Positions 29,520 to 39,396 of a stretch of DNA of 64,000 nucleotides are shown piece by piece. Each line of letters opens with the position of its first letter. The first letter of the stretch is position 1. Source of the stretch: Sorangium aterium (lineage in GTDB: Bacteria > Myxococcota_A > Polyangia > Polyangiales > Polyangiaceae); assembly GCF_028368935.1 (NCBI RefSeq), contig NZ_JAQNDK010000001.1:124001-188000 (forward strand), written 5' to 3'. The position numbers and the translations under genes were made by a program. The notes beneath the pieces are model-generated. The model made no database searches. It worked only from the letters and a program-made list of their open reading frames with translations, and was not told where the DNA came from.

Positions 29520-32500
29520 ATGAGCGTGGTCTCCCATTCCTCCTGGCCTGCATCGGGCGCCGGGGCGCGCAGGTGCACGGCGTCGAGGAGCGCGCGTGAC
29601 TTGATTTGCGAGAGCAGATCGGCGGCGAGCAGCGACGCGCTGGACCCCGTCAGGATCTGCACGATGGACAGCGTCGCGCCGAGATCGGTATCGACGCGGT
29701 TGCGCAGCTGCACCGCCATGAGCGAGTCGATGCCCAGCTCCCTGAGCGGCCGATCGGCCGCGATCTGGGCCGCCGAGAGCCGCGTGGTCCGCGCGAGCAG
29801 ATCGCGCAGGTAACGCTCCAGCAGCGCGCGCTGCTCGTCGGGAGCCGCGGCGAGCAGCGCGGAGGCGTCGAGCGCCGCCGGCGCGTCGCCCTGCGCCGCG
29901 AGGGGCTCTCCCGACGTCGCGTCGTCGATCCAGAAACGCCGCCGCTGCCAGGGGTAGGACGGCAGCGGGACGCTGCGGCCCGTCGGGACGAGCCGGCGGA
30001 AGTCCACCTCGTGCCCGCGGACGTAGAGCGCACCGAGCGACTCCAGCAGGATGTCCAGCTCGCCCGTCTCCCGGCGGAGCGACGGGAGCAGCGCCACGCC
30101 GCCCGAGCGGGCGTCGAGCAGGCCGGACTCGATCGCCGGGAGCAGGACCGGGTGTGGGCTCAGCTCCGCGAAGACGTTGAAGCCCTCCGCGAGCAACCGC
30201 TGGATGACCCCGGAGAAGAGCACCGGCGCCCGCAGGTTCCGCACCCAGTAGGCGGCGTCGAGATCGCTGCCGTCGGTCGGCTGCCCGGTCACTGTCGAGA
30301 CCATCGGGATCGAGCCGCGCTGGGGCGCGATCCCCGACAGCGCCGCGGCCAGATCGCCGAGCAGCGGATCCATCTGCGGGCTGTGCGAGGCGACGTCGAT
30401 CTTGACCCGGCGGCAGAAGATCCCGCGGCCCTTGATCTCCTCGAGCACCTCGTCCAGCGCCGCCGGATCGCCCGCGAGGACGGTCCCGCGGGGGCTCATG
30501 ATGACCGCGACCGACAGCCGGTCACGGTGGCCGGCGATGGCCGCCTCGGCCTCGGCTTCGGGCAGCTCCACGAGGGCCATCGCGCCGGTCCCGCTCACGC
30601 GCCGGAGCAGGCGGCTGCGCTGGCAGATGACCCGCGCCGCGTCCTCGAGGCGCAGCGCGCCTGCCACGCAGGCGGCCGCGACCTCGCCCATGCTGTGCCC
30701 CACCACGACGTCGGGCACGACGCCATACGAGCGGAAGACCGCCGCCAGCGAGACCTGGATGGCGAACAGGGCCGGCTGGATGAAGTCGATCTCCTCGAAG
30801 CGGGCGCGCTCGCCTTCGGCCGTGAGCGACGTGATCAGGGACCACGCGACGTGCTCCCGCATGGCGCGCTCGCACCGCTCCATCATCGCGCGGAAGACGC
30901 CGTCACGCGCGAGCAGCTCGCGCCCCATCCCGAGCCACTGCGAGCCCTGCCCCGAGAAGAGGAACGCGAGGCGGCGCGACCTCTCCGGCGCCTTTCGGCC
31001 GCTCACGAGGCCGGGGTGCGGTCTGTCGTCGAGGTACGCCGAGAGGCCCGCGAGCGCGTCCTCGCGGCTGCGGGCGACCAGCGAGAGGCGGTGCCTGAGG
31101 TGGCTCCGGCGGATCGCGGCCGTGTAGCAGAGGTCCTGCAGCGCGGGGGCGCCCTCGGGGCGGCCAAGCAGGCTCCGCACGGCCTCGGCGCGGGCCCGCA
31201 GCGCGTCCGGGCTCGCCGCCGAGAGCGGCAGCAGGAGCGGGCGTGCGTCTTCCACCGGCTCCACCGGCTCCACCGGCGCGCGGGCGTCGGCGCCGCGCGG
31301 CGCCTCCTCGAGGATCAGGTGGCCGTTGGTGCCGGACCAGCCGAACGCGCTCACGCCGGCGCGGCGCGCGCTCCCGCGGGAGGGCCAGGGAGAGAGCTCG
31401 GTCGGGATCGCGAACCGGGTGCCGTCGATCGTGATGTGCGGGTTCAGGGTCTCGAAGTGGAGGTGAGGAGGCACGGCCTCCTGCTCGAAGCAGAGCACCG
31501 TCTTGATGACGCCGGCCACGCCGGCCGCCGCCTCGGAGTGGCCGATGTTCGTCTTCACCGAGCCGAGCAAGCAGCGATCGGCGCCCGCCCTTCCGTAGAC
31601 CTCTGCGAGCGCCTCCACCTCGATCGGATCGCCCAGCGTCGTGCCCGTGCCGTGCGCTTCGATGTACGTCACCCCGGACGGGTCGACGCCCGCGTTGCGG
31701 AGCGCCTGCCCGAGGACGGCCACCTGCGACAGCCCGTTCGGCGCCGTGATGCCGTTGGAGTGCCCGTCCTGGTTCAGCGCCGTGCCCCGGATCACCGCCC
31801 GGACGCGATCGCCGTCGCGGAGCGCGTCGGAGAGGCGTTTGAGCACGAGGACGCCGCACCCCTCCGCGCGCACGAAGCCGTTCGCGCGGGCGTCGAACGT
31901 CCTGCACCGCCCGTCCGGCGAGAGGAACTCGACCTTCGAGGCCGCGATGGTGAACTCGGGCGTCAGCATGAGGTTCACCCCGCCGGCGAGCGCGAGATCG
32001 CTCTCGCCGGCGCGAAGGCTCTGACACGCGAGGTGGATCGCCGTGATCGCCGACGAGCACCCGGTGTCGAGCGCGACGTTCGGGCCGCGCAGATCGAAGA
32101 TGTACGACAGGCGCCCGGAGAGGATGCTGTGGGACGTGCCGGTGCCGCTGTAGGCGTCGATCTTGGCCGGATCGGCGAGCTGGAGCCGCGCGTAGTCGTT
32201 GCTGTGGCTCTGCACGCCGAGGAAGACGCCGGTCGCGCTGCCGGCCAGTCGCTCGATGGTCTGCCCGCCGTCCTCCAGCGCCTCGTAGGCGACCTCGAGC
32301 GCGATGCGCTGCTGCGGGTCCATGGAGACCGCCTCGCGCGCCGAGATCCCGAAGAAGTCGGCGTCGAAGTCGCCGATGCCCGAGAGAAAGCCGCCCCAGC
32401 GGGTGTTCATCCTCCCCGGCGCGGCGGGGTCGTCATCATAGAGATCCTGAGCGTTCCAGCGCTCCAGGGGGACCTCGGTGACCGCGTCGACGCCGTCGCG

Positions 32501-35500
32501 CAGGAGCGCCCAGAAGGAGGCCGGATCGACGACCCCTCCGGGGAAGCGGCAGCCCATCCCGATGATGGCGATCGCCGGGCCCGGCGCGGCGGAGGCGCCG
32601 TTCGGCGGTGCGTGGCCGTTCAGCGGCTCCCGCGCCGCGCCGTTCTGCGCGCGCGAGGAGCCGTCTCCGTCGACCAGGACGTGGCCGTCGCGCCCCATCG
32701 CCTCCCCGTCGGAGCCGGCTGCCGCGGCGGGCTCGAGCGAGACCCCCAGCCGATCCGCGAGGAAGCGCGCGATCGCGGAGATCGTCGGGTGGTTCCACAC
32801 GAACGTCGCCGGCAGCGTCAGCCCGACGCTCGCGCCGAGGCGGTTTCGGAGCTCGACGGCGGTGAGCGAGTCGAGCCCCAGCTTGCGTACCGGGGTATCC
32901 GGATCGATCGGCGACGAAGGCGGGAGACCCAGGACCGAGGCGAGGTATCGCGAGACGTGGGCCTCGAGCAGGAGGCGGCGCGCTCGCCCCGGCGGCGCGC
33001 CCGCGAGCGCCTCGCGGAGCCGGTGCTCGGGCGCGGCGGGCGCCGCGGGCGCGGCCGGCCGAGCCTTGCGCAGGCGCGCGAAGAACGGCGACGCGGCGGC
33101 GGACGGGTGGGCCTCGCACCATCGCTCCACGTCGAACGCGACAACGCCGATCTGGGCGGCGTCCGCCCGCAGCAGGCGCCCCAGCGCATGGAGCCCGTCG
33201 CTGGGCGGGAGGCTCGCGATCCCGCGCGCGGCGAGGAAGGCAGAGCGCTCCGCGCGCGTCGCCAGGCCCACCTCGGACCACGGACCCCAGTTTATGCTGA
33301 GGCCCGGCAGGCCGCGCGCGCGCCGGTGATGCGCGAGCGCATCGAGAAAGGCGTTCGCCGCCGCGTAGTTCCCCTGGCCGGCGGTGCCGAGCATCGAGGC
33401 CACGGACGAGAACAGGACGAAGAAATCGAGCGGAGCGCCGAGCGTCAGGCTGTGCAGGTTGAAGGCGCCGGCGACCTTGGACGACATCACCGCCGCGAGC
33501 CTCTCGCGGGTGAGCTCCACGAGCGGGGCGTCGTCGACGCTGCCCGCGGCGTGCACGACGCCGCGGAGAGGCGGGATACGCAGCGCGACGCGCGCGAGGG
33601 CCGTCGCGAGCTCGGTCGCGTTCGCCACGTCGGCCCGGGCGATCTCGACGCGGGCGCCGGCTCGCTCCAGCGCCCCCACGGCCTCCTGCGCTGCAGGCGA
33701 GCCGCCGCTCCGACCCACGAGCACGAGGTGCTTCGCCCCGCGCTCGACCATCCACCGCGCGACCTCGAGGCCCAGAGCGCCGAGGCCGCCCGTGATCAGG
33801 TACGCGCCGTCCGGGCGCAACCGGAGCTCGTCCGCCGCTGCAGCGCCGGCCGACCTGGCGCCGGCGAGCGCCGCCATCGGACGCCGGGCGAGCCGCGCCA
33901 CGTAGCGCGCATCGCCGCGCAGCGCCCACTGCGGCTCGTCCGTCGCGGAGAGGAGCAGCTCGGCGAGCGACGCCGCCTCGTCCGCGCCGCCGCGCGGGGC
34001 GAGATCGACGAGGGTCGCGCGGAGCTCCGGGTGCTCCTGGGTGAGCACCCGCCCGAGACCCCACGGCGACGCCTGGGCCGGTGACACGGCGAGGACCTCC
34101 TCGCCTGCTGCCTGCGCGCCGCGCGTCACGATCCAGAGGCGCGGCGATCGGCCGGTCGCGGTCAACGCCTGGACCAGATGCAGCACGCCCGCGCAGCCCG
34201 ACGCCTCCGCCGAGGCGAGGCTCGCGGCCGAGGTCTCCTCGAGCGCCGCGGCGTCGAGGCCGAAGAGGTCCACGATCCCCGCGCACGCCGGCTGATCCGG
34301 CCCGAGGGCCTCGGCGACGAGGCGTACGAGGTCCTCGGGCCGCGCTGGATCGACGAGATAGCGGTCCGGAGCCGGGCGCTCGAACGCCGCCCCCGCGTCG
34401 ACGCGCACGCAGCAGCTGCCCAGCGCCTCGATCCGCTCGATCAGCCGATCGCCCAGGCCCCCGCGATCGGCGAGGACGATCCAGCGCTCGCTGGACGCCG
34501 GTCGCGACGGCTCGTGGGCGTCGAGGGCAGCGCTTCGCTCCCACCGGATCTCGTAGGCTCCGAAGCCCGCGTCCTGCTCCTCCGCCGCCGGCGACACCGG
34601 GGCCTCGGGCTGCTCCGCGACGCGCGTGGCCTCCAGCCAGAAACGCTGCCGTTGCCACGGGTAGGAAGGCAGCGGCGCGAGCCTCCCCTCGTACGGATAG
34701 AGCCCCCGCCAATGGACGGGGTGACCCAGCGCATAGAGGGCCCCGAGCGACTCGAGCATCACGGCGCGCTCGCCTCGCTCGCTCCGCAACGTGGCGAGGA
34801 GCGTCCCGCTCCGCCCGGAGCGCTCCAGGCACTCGGCCATCGGCCGTGCGAGCGCCGGGTGCGGGCCGATCTCGACGAAGATCTCGTACCCTTGCCCGAT
34901 CGCCTCGAACACCGCTGCCTCGAACCGGACCGGCTCGCGCATGTTGCGCGCCCAGTAGGCCCCCGTGAGCTCGCTCCCCAGGACCGGCTGCCCCAGGGTG
35001 GTCGAGAGCATCGGCAGCGTCGCCTTCCGCGGAGCGAGCCGTTCCAGCGCGGCTTCGAGCTCCTCGGCGAGCGGCACCATCTGGCCGCTGTGAGAGGCGA
35101 AATCCACGTCGAGCAAGCGGTAGTTCTTGCCCTGGGACTCGAGGCGCTCGAGCACCGCCGCGAGGGCGTCCGGCTCGCCCGAGAGCACCGTCGAGGAAGG
35201 GCTGTTCATCGCGGCCACCCAGAGCCGCCCGGGAAACTCCGCGACGAGCCGCTCGGCCTCCTCGCGGGACACCGCGGTGACGGCCATCCGCCCCTGCCCG
35301 GCGGCCCGGTGCGCGAGCCGCCCGCGGTGGCTCACGATGCGCGCCGCGTCCTCGAGCTCCAGCGCGCCGGCGACATGGGCGGCCGCGATCTCCCCGACGC
35401 TGTGGCCGATGACCGCATCGGGCACGACCCCCCACGCGCGCCACTGGGCCGAGAGCGCGACCTGGAGGGCAAAGAACAGGGGCTGCGCCACGTCCGACCG

Positions 35501-38500
35501 CGACAGGCGCGAGCGCGAGGCGTCCACCTGCAGCTCGTCCCGCACCGACCATCCGAGGTGCGGGCGGAGGGCGGCGTCGCAGCGCTCGATCGCCTCGCGG
35601 AACACCGGCTCGCTCGCGAGGAGCTCGCGCCCCATCCCGGCCCACGACGCCCCCTGCCCTGCGAAAACGAACACGATCTTGCGACGTGATCCCGGAGGGC
35701 ATCGCCCGACGGTCAGCCCGGGGCGCACCTCACCCGCGACGAAGGCGTCGAGCTCCTCGGCGAGCCCCGAGACGGAGTCGGCGAGCACCGAGAGCCGGTG
35801 GTCCTGGTGCCCCCGCCGTGCCGCGGCCGTGTAGCAGAGATCGTGGAGCGCGAGCGGAGGGCGGCCCCGGAGCTGGGACGACACCCCTCGAGCGAGGGCC
35901 CGCAGCGCCTCCGGCGTGTGCGCCGAGAGGGGCAGGAGCGACACCTCCGCCCGGGCGACCGCGGGGCCCGCGAGCGCGACGGGGCGGGCGTCGGCCGGGA
36001 ACACGCGGGGCCAGTCGATCGACGCGCCTCGCACGTAGATCTCGCCGAGCGCTTCGCGCAGCGTCGCCGCCTCGTCCTCGCCGCGACGCATGCACGCGAG
36101 CACCGCCGCGTGCCGGCCGCCGCGCTGCACGGTCTGCTCGATGTTGTGGAGCAGGACCGGGTGCGGCCCGATCTCCAGGAAGGTGTCGTGCCCCTCGCTC
36201 ATCAACAGCTCGAGCGCCGCCGCGAACCGCACCGGCTCCCGGAGATTCCGGGCCCAGTACGCCGCCGTGCACTCGGCGCCGTCGAGCGCGGCGGCGGTCA
36301 CCGTCGACACGATGGGCACCGACGCGCGCCGGGGCCTCAGCTCTCCCAGCGCAGCGAGCAGCTCGGGGACGAGCGGATCCATCGCCGGACTGTGGGCCGC
36401 GAAGTCGACCTTGATCCGGTGGCCCGTGCGACCCTCGCGCTGGAGCGCGGCGAGCGCGTCGACGACCGCGGCCTCCTCGCCCGAAATCACGGTCGAGATC
36501 GGGCTGTTGTAGCCGGCGACACAGAGGCGCCCCGGGCGCGCGGCGCAGAGGCGCTCGGCCTCCTCGGCGTGCAGCTCCACGAGGGCCATCGCGCCGCTGC
36601 CGTTCAGTCGCTGCTGGAGCCTGCTCCTGTGGTGGGCGATGCGCAGCGCGTCCTCGAGATCGAGCGCGCCTGCCACGTGCGCCGCGGCGATCTCACCGCC
36701 GCTGTGGCCGATCACCGCCGCGGGCTCGACGCCCCAGGACCGCCACAGCGCGCCGAGCGCCGCCTGGACGGCGAAGAGCGACAGCTGCTGCACGTTCACG
36801 TCGCGCAGCCGCGTGCGCGACGCGTCGGCGAGGAGCTCGTCGAGGAGCGAGAAGCCGGCGAGCCGGCGCAGCGCCCGATCGCAGCGCTCGATCACCGCGC
36901 GGAAGACCGGCTCCTGCAGCAGCAGCGTGCGCCCCATGCCCGGCCATTGCGAGCCGCTGCCGGCGAAGACGAACACCACCCGCCCCTGGTGCGCCGCCGC
37001 GTCGCCGGCCGAGAGCCCCTTCCGCGGGACCGCGGCGAGGTAGCCATCGAGCGCCGCCGCCGCCTCTGCGCGCGAGCTGGCCGTGACGGCCATCCGGTGC
37101 CGCCCCAGGCTCCGCGTCGCCCCGGCCGTCGCGCACAGATCGGAGAGCCCCGGCTCCGGACCGGGCGCGCCCGCGAGGGCGCGGACCTCTCGCGCCAGCG
37201 CGGCGAGGGCTTCCGGCGCGTCGGCCGCGAGCGGGAGGATCTGCGCCGGGCTCGGGCGAAGCTCCTCGAGCACCACGTGGCAGTTCGTCCCTCCGAAGCC
37301 GAAGGAGCTCACGCCCGCGAGCGCGGCCTCGTCCTCATGGGGCCAGTCGAGGAGCCTCGGCGGCACCGCGAGGCGCAGCTCTGCGAAGGGGATATAGGGG
37401 TTCGGCCGCTCGAAGTGCAGATTGGGGGGGATTTTCCGGTGCTGGATCGAGAGCACGGTCTTGATCAGCCCTGCCATCCCCGCGGCCGCTTCGAGGTGTC
37501 CGATGTTGGTCTTGACCGAGCCGATGAGCAGCGGTCGACCGTCGTCCCGCGCGCGCCCCAGCACGGCCCCGATGGCCTTGGCCTCGATCGGATCGCCGAG
37601 CATCGTACCGGTCCCGTGCGCCTCGACGTAGTGCACCCGCTCCGGCGCGACGCCGGCGGCGCGGTAGGCGTCGCGCAGCACCGCCTCTTGCGCCTGCGGG
37701 TTCGGCGCGGTGAGGCCGTTCGAGAAGCCGTCGTTGTTGACGGCGCTTCCCCGGATCAGACAACGAATGGGATCCCCGTCCGCGAGGGCGCGGCGGAGCG
37801 TCTTCAGAACGACGACCCCGGCGCCCTCCCCCCGGACGTAGCCGTTCGCGCGCGCGTCGAACGCCTTCGAGCGCCCGTCGGGCGCCATGGCGCCGAACTT
37901 GGTCATCGCCACGGTGCTCTCGGGATCGATGAGGAGGTTGACGGCACCCGCGAGCGCCATCGTCGACTCGCCCGCCCGAAGGCTCTGACAAGCGAGGTGG
38001 ATCGCGACGAGCGACGACGAGCAGGCGGTGTTCACCGTGAGGCTCGGGCCCTCCAGGCCGAGCCCGTAGGAGACCCGTGCGGAGATGATGCTGATGTCCT
38101 GCCCGGTCGCCGTGTGCTGCGTGATGTGCGAGGCCCTCCCGGCGGCGCACCGGGCGTAATCGCTCCACATCGCGCCCATGTAGACGCCGGTCTTGCTGCC
38201 GCGGAGCGCCTCCGCGGGCACGCCCGCGTCCGCGAGCGCCTCCCACGCGAGCTCGAGGACCAGGCGCTGCTGCGGATCCATCTGGACGGCTTCGCGCGGC
38301 GAGATGCCGAAGAACTGCGCATCGAACCGATCCACCTGTTCGAGGAAGCCGCCCCATCGGGTGCTCGTGCGCCCGGGCGCCGACGGGTCGGGATCGTAGA
38401 AGGCCTCCTTATTCCAGCGATCCGCCGGGACCTCGGTGATCGCGTCAACGCCGTCGCTCAGCAGCGCCCAGAAAGCTTCGAGATCGTTCGCCGACGGGAA

Positions 38501-38878
38501 GCGGCAGGAGAGGCCGATGATGGCAATGAGATCATCGCCTCCGATGGACGCTGGCGCGTCGATTGGCTGTGACAGAGTCGAAACAGGCGCGACTGGTTGT
38601 GACAGAATCGAAACAGGCGCGACACCCGCGAGAAACAGAGAGAGCTCGGCAATGGTCGGGCGGTCCCACACGAGCGTCGGCGACAGCGGACGTCCCATCG
38701 CGGCGCCGAGATCGCTGAGGAGGCCCGTCGCGCGACGTGAGTCGAGGCCCAGACGACTGAATCGCTCCCCGATCGAGATCGCGCTCGGGTCGATCCCGAG
38801 GCATGAGGCGAGGTGCTCAATCAGCCAGGCCTGGATGGCCTCTGCCGTCCAGGCGCCTCCGGGGAAACCTTGATTCAT
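29516..38878 (-). CDS. Type I PKS loading and modules 1-2: ACP-KS-AT-AT-KR-ACP-KS-AT-ACP
   Basis: A 3120-residue protein and the first gene of the operon (ATG 38878, weak Shine-Dalgarno). Order: ACP (LGLDSRR near 47), KS1 (117-540, TACSSSL Cys286), AT1 (GHSGGEI near 724, AAHS), AT2 (GHSVGEI near 1155, FASH), KR (TGGLGALG near 1693, VDD, B-type), ACP (LGLDSLTAVELRN near 2001), KS2 (DTGCSSAITAIH near 2274), AT3 (GHSMGEV near 2728, VASH) and ACP (LGIDSLMAVQLRN near 3051). An N-terminal ACP with two ATs behind KS1 is a split loading module known from myxobacterial PKSs: one AT primes the first ACP and the other supplies the extender. AT2 and AT3 lack the malonyl HAFH signature and look closer to methylmalonyl types; AT1 cannot be assigned. 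Module 2 has no reductive domain. A 30-base tandem duplication lies in the ACP-KS linker. Confidence 0.95.
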   Translation of the reverse strand: MNQGFPGGAWTAEAIQAWLIEHLASCLGIDPSAISIGERFSRLGLDSRRATGLLSDLGAAMGRPLSPTLVWDRPTIAELSLFLAGVAPVSILSQPVAPVSTLSQPIDAPASIGGDDLIAIIGLSCRFPSANDLEAFWALLSDGVDAITEVPADRWNKEAFYDPDPSAPGRTSTRWGGFLEQVDRFDAQFFGISPREAVQMDPQQRLVLELAWEALADAGVPAEALRGSKTGVYMGAMWSDYARCAAGRASHITQHTATGQDISIISARVSYGLGLEGPSLTVNTACSSSLVAIHLACQSLRAGESTMALAGAVNLLIDPESTVAMTKFGAMAPDGRSKAFDARANGYVRGEGAGVVVLKTLRRALADGDPIRCLIRGSAVNNDGFSNGLTAPNPQAQEAVLRDAYRAAGVAPERVHYVEAHGTGTMLGDPIEAKAIGAVLGRARDDGRPLLIGSVKTNIGHLEAAAGMAGLIKTVLSIQHRKIPPNLHFERPNPYIPFAELRLAVPPRLLDWPHEDEAALAGVSSFGFGGTNCHVVLEELRPSPAQILPLAADAPEALAALAREVRALAGAPGPEPGLSDLCATAGATRSLGRHRMAVTASSRAEAAAALDGYLAAVPRKGLSAGDAAAHQGRVVFVFAGSGSQWPGMGRTLLLQEPVFRAVIERCDRALRRLAGFSLLDELLADASRTRLRDVNVQQLSLFAVQAALGALWRSWGVEPAAVIGHSGGEIAAAHVAGALDLEDALRIAHHRSRLQQRLNGSGAMALVELHAEEAERLCAARPGRLCVAGYNSPISTVISGEEAAVVDALAALQREGRTGHRIKVDFAAHSPAMDPLVPELLAALGELRPRRASVPIVSTVTAAALDGAECTAAYWARNLREPVRFAAALELLMSEGHDTFLEIGPHPVLLHNIEQTVQRGGRHAAVLACMRRGEDEAATLREALGEIYVRGASIDWPRVFPADARPVALAGPAVARAEVSLLPLSAHTPEALRALARGVSSQLRGRPPLALHDLCYTAAARRGHQDHRLSVLADSVSGLAEELDAFVAGEVRPGLTVGRCPPGSRRKIVFVFAGQGASWAGMGRELLASEPVFREAIERCDAALRPHLGWSVRDELQVDASRSRLSRSDVAQPLFFALQVALSAQWRAWGVVPDAVIGHSVGEIAAAHVAGALELEDAARIVSHRGRLAHRAAGQGRMAVTAVSREEAERLVAEFPGRLWVAAMNSPSSTVLSGEPDALAAVLERLESQGKNYRLLDVDFASHSGQMVPLAEELEAALERLAPRKATLPMLSTTLGQPVLGSELTGAYWARNMREPVRFEAAVFEAIGQGYEIFVEIGPHPALARPMAECLERSGRSGTLLATLRSERGERAVMLESLGALYALGHPVHWRGLYPYEGRLAPLPSYPWQRQRFWLEATRVAEQPEAPVSPAAEEQDAGFGAYEIRWERSAALDAHEPSRPASSERWIVLADRGGLGDRLIERIEALGSCCVRVDAGAAFERPAPDRYLVDPARPEDLVRLVAEALGPDQPACAGIVDLFGLDAAALEETSAASLASAEASGCAGVLHLVQALTATGRSPRLWIVTRGAQAAGEEVLAVSPAQASPWGLGRVLTQEHPELRATLVDLAPRGGADEAASLAELLLSATDEPQWALRGDARYVARLARRPMAALAGARSAGAAAADELRLRPDGAYLITGGLGALGLEVARWMVERGAKHLVLVGRSGGSPAAQEAVGALERAGARVEIARADVANATELATALARVALRIPPLRGVVHAAGSVDDAPLVELTRERLAAVMSSKVAGAFNLHSLTLGAPLDFFVLFSSVASMLGTAGQGNYAAANAFLDALAHHRRARGLPGLSINWGPWSEVGLATRAERSAFLAARGIASLPPSDGLHALGRLLRADAAQIGVVAFDVERWCEAHPSAAASPFFARLRKARPAAPAAPAAPEHRLREALAGAPPGRARRLLLEAHVSRYLASVLGLPPSSPIDPDTPVRKLGLDSLTAVELRNRLGASVGLTLPATFVWNHPTISAIARFLADRLGVSLEPAAAAGSDGEAMGRDGHVLVDGDGSSRAQNGAAREPLNGHAPPNGASAAPGPAIAIIGMGCRFPGGVVDPASFWALLRDGVDAVTEVPLERWNAQDLYDDDPAAPGRMNTRWGGFLSGIGDFDADFFGISAREAVSMDPQQRIALEVAYEALEDGGQTIERLAGSATGVFLGVQSHSNDYARLQLADPAKIDAYSGTGTSHSILSGRLSYIFDLRGPNVALDTGCSSAITAIHLACQSLRAGESDLALAGGVNLMLTPEFTIAASKVEFLSPDGRCRTFDARANGFVRAEGCGVLVLKRLSDALRDGDRVRAVIRGTALNQDGHSNGITAPNGLSQVAVLGQALRNAGVDPSGVTYIEAHGTGTTLGDPIEVEALAEVYGRAGADRCLLGSVKTNIGHSEAAAGVAGVIKTVLCFEQEAVPPHLHFETLNPHITIDGTRFAIPTELSPWPSRGSARRAGVSAFGWSGTNGHLILEEAPRGADARAPVEPVEPVEDARPLLLPLSAASPDALRARAEAVRSLLGRPEGAPALQDLCYTAAIRRSHLRHRLSLVARSREDALAGLSAYLDDRPHPGLVSGRKAPERSRRLAFLFSGQGSQWLGMGRELLARDGVFRAMMERCERAMREHVAWSLITSLTAEGERARFEEIDFIQPALFAIQVSLAAVFRSYGVVPDVVVGHSMGEVAAACVAGALRLEDAARVICQRSRLLRRVSGTGAMALVELPEAEAEAAIAGHRDRLSVAVIMSPRGTVLAGDPAALDEVLEEIKGRGIFCRRVKIDVASHSPQMDPLLGDLAAALSGIAPQRGSIPMVSTVTGQPTDGSDLDAAYWVRNLRAPVLFSGVIQRLLAEGFNVFAELSPHPVLLPAIESGLLDARSGGVALLPSLRRETGELDILLESLGALYVRGHEVDFRRLVPTGRSVPLPSYPWQRRRFWIDDATSGEPLAAQGDAPAALDASALLAAAPDEQRALLERYLRDLLARTTRLSAAQIAADRPLRELGIDSLMAVQLRNRVDTDLGATLSIVQILTGSSASLLAADLLSQIKSRALLDAVHLRAPAPDAGQEEWETTLI
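38565..38624. repeat. 30-bp tandem duplication, two units
   Basis: Two adjacent 30-base units differing at three positions encode VAPVS[IT]LSQP repeats between the N-terminal ACP and KS1. They are less GC-rich than the surrounding PKS sequence. Confidence 0.88.
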
Positions 38879-39396
38879 CGAACAGCTCGACCGTCAACGG
38901 CTGCTGGGCATTCCATCGAAATGTCCCTAACACAATTTTATGTCCCGCGCCAATAGCGCGGTTCGAGGAAGCGCCATTCGGCTCGCTTTTTTCAGACAGG
39001 GGGCGAATCCGGACGACGGATCGAGGAGCTGAATTCCACATCTGCGTGTCGGAGCTGCAGTGGACAGACGATCAGGTGTTTCCCGGCGGGCACACTGCGA
39101 ACAGATAGAAACGTGATCTTTTCGTCATTGTCACGACACGGAGGCCCCTACTTTCTCCACAATGCACCCGCGATGCTGGGCCGCTGACCTGTTGACATCT
39201 CAAGGTCATCACCTGGTCTTTCCAGCGCGCCTTCGAGACGCCGAGCTGTCTTCACGGACGCCTTGATCGCGGCCATCTCCTTATTGAAGCCCCCATCTCT
39301 CGATGGTCGGGGCGGCGCCGTGCATCAGGGACTTGTGCTTGCTGTTGTCGTCAGCGCCGCCAGGAAGCCTCGCGCCCGGGTGCGCGCCGGCCTCGC
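38879..39396. promoter_or_regulatory. Intergenic region upstream of the PKS/NRPS operon
   Basis: About 520 bases without a credible gene; the frames here are fragmentary. It separates the PKS start from the end of the glycosyltransferase-methyltransferase gene and is visibly less GC-rich, with an A/T-rich patch at 38930-38945 and a T run near 38987. The operon promoter is most likely here, but I see no convincing -35/-10 or -24/-12 pair. Confidence 0.5.

Noticed and set aside
29606-34084. A 1492-codon open frame on the plus strand
   Set aside because: It lies antisense to the large PKS; the translation is Arg/Ala/Glu/His-rich without any domain motif. It reflects high-GC antisense openness.
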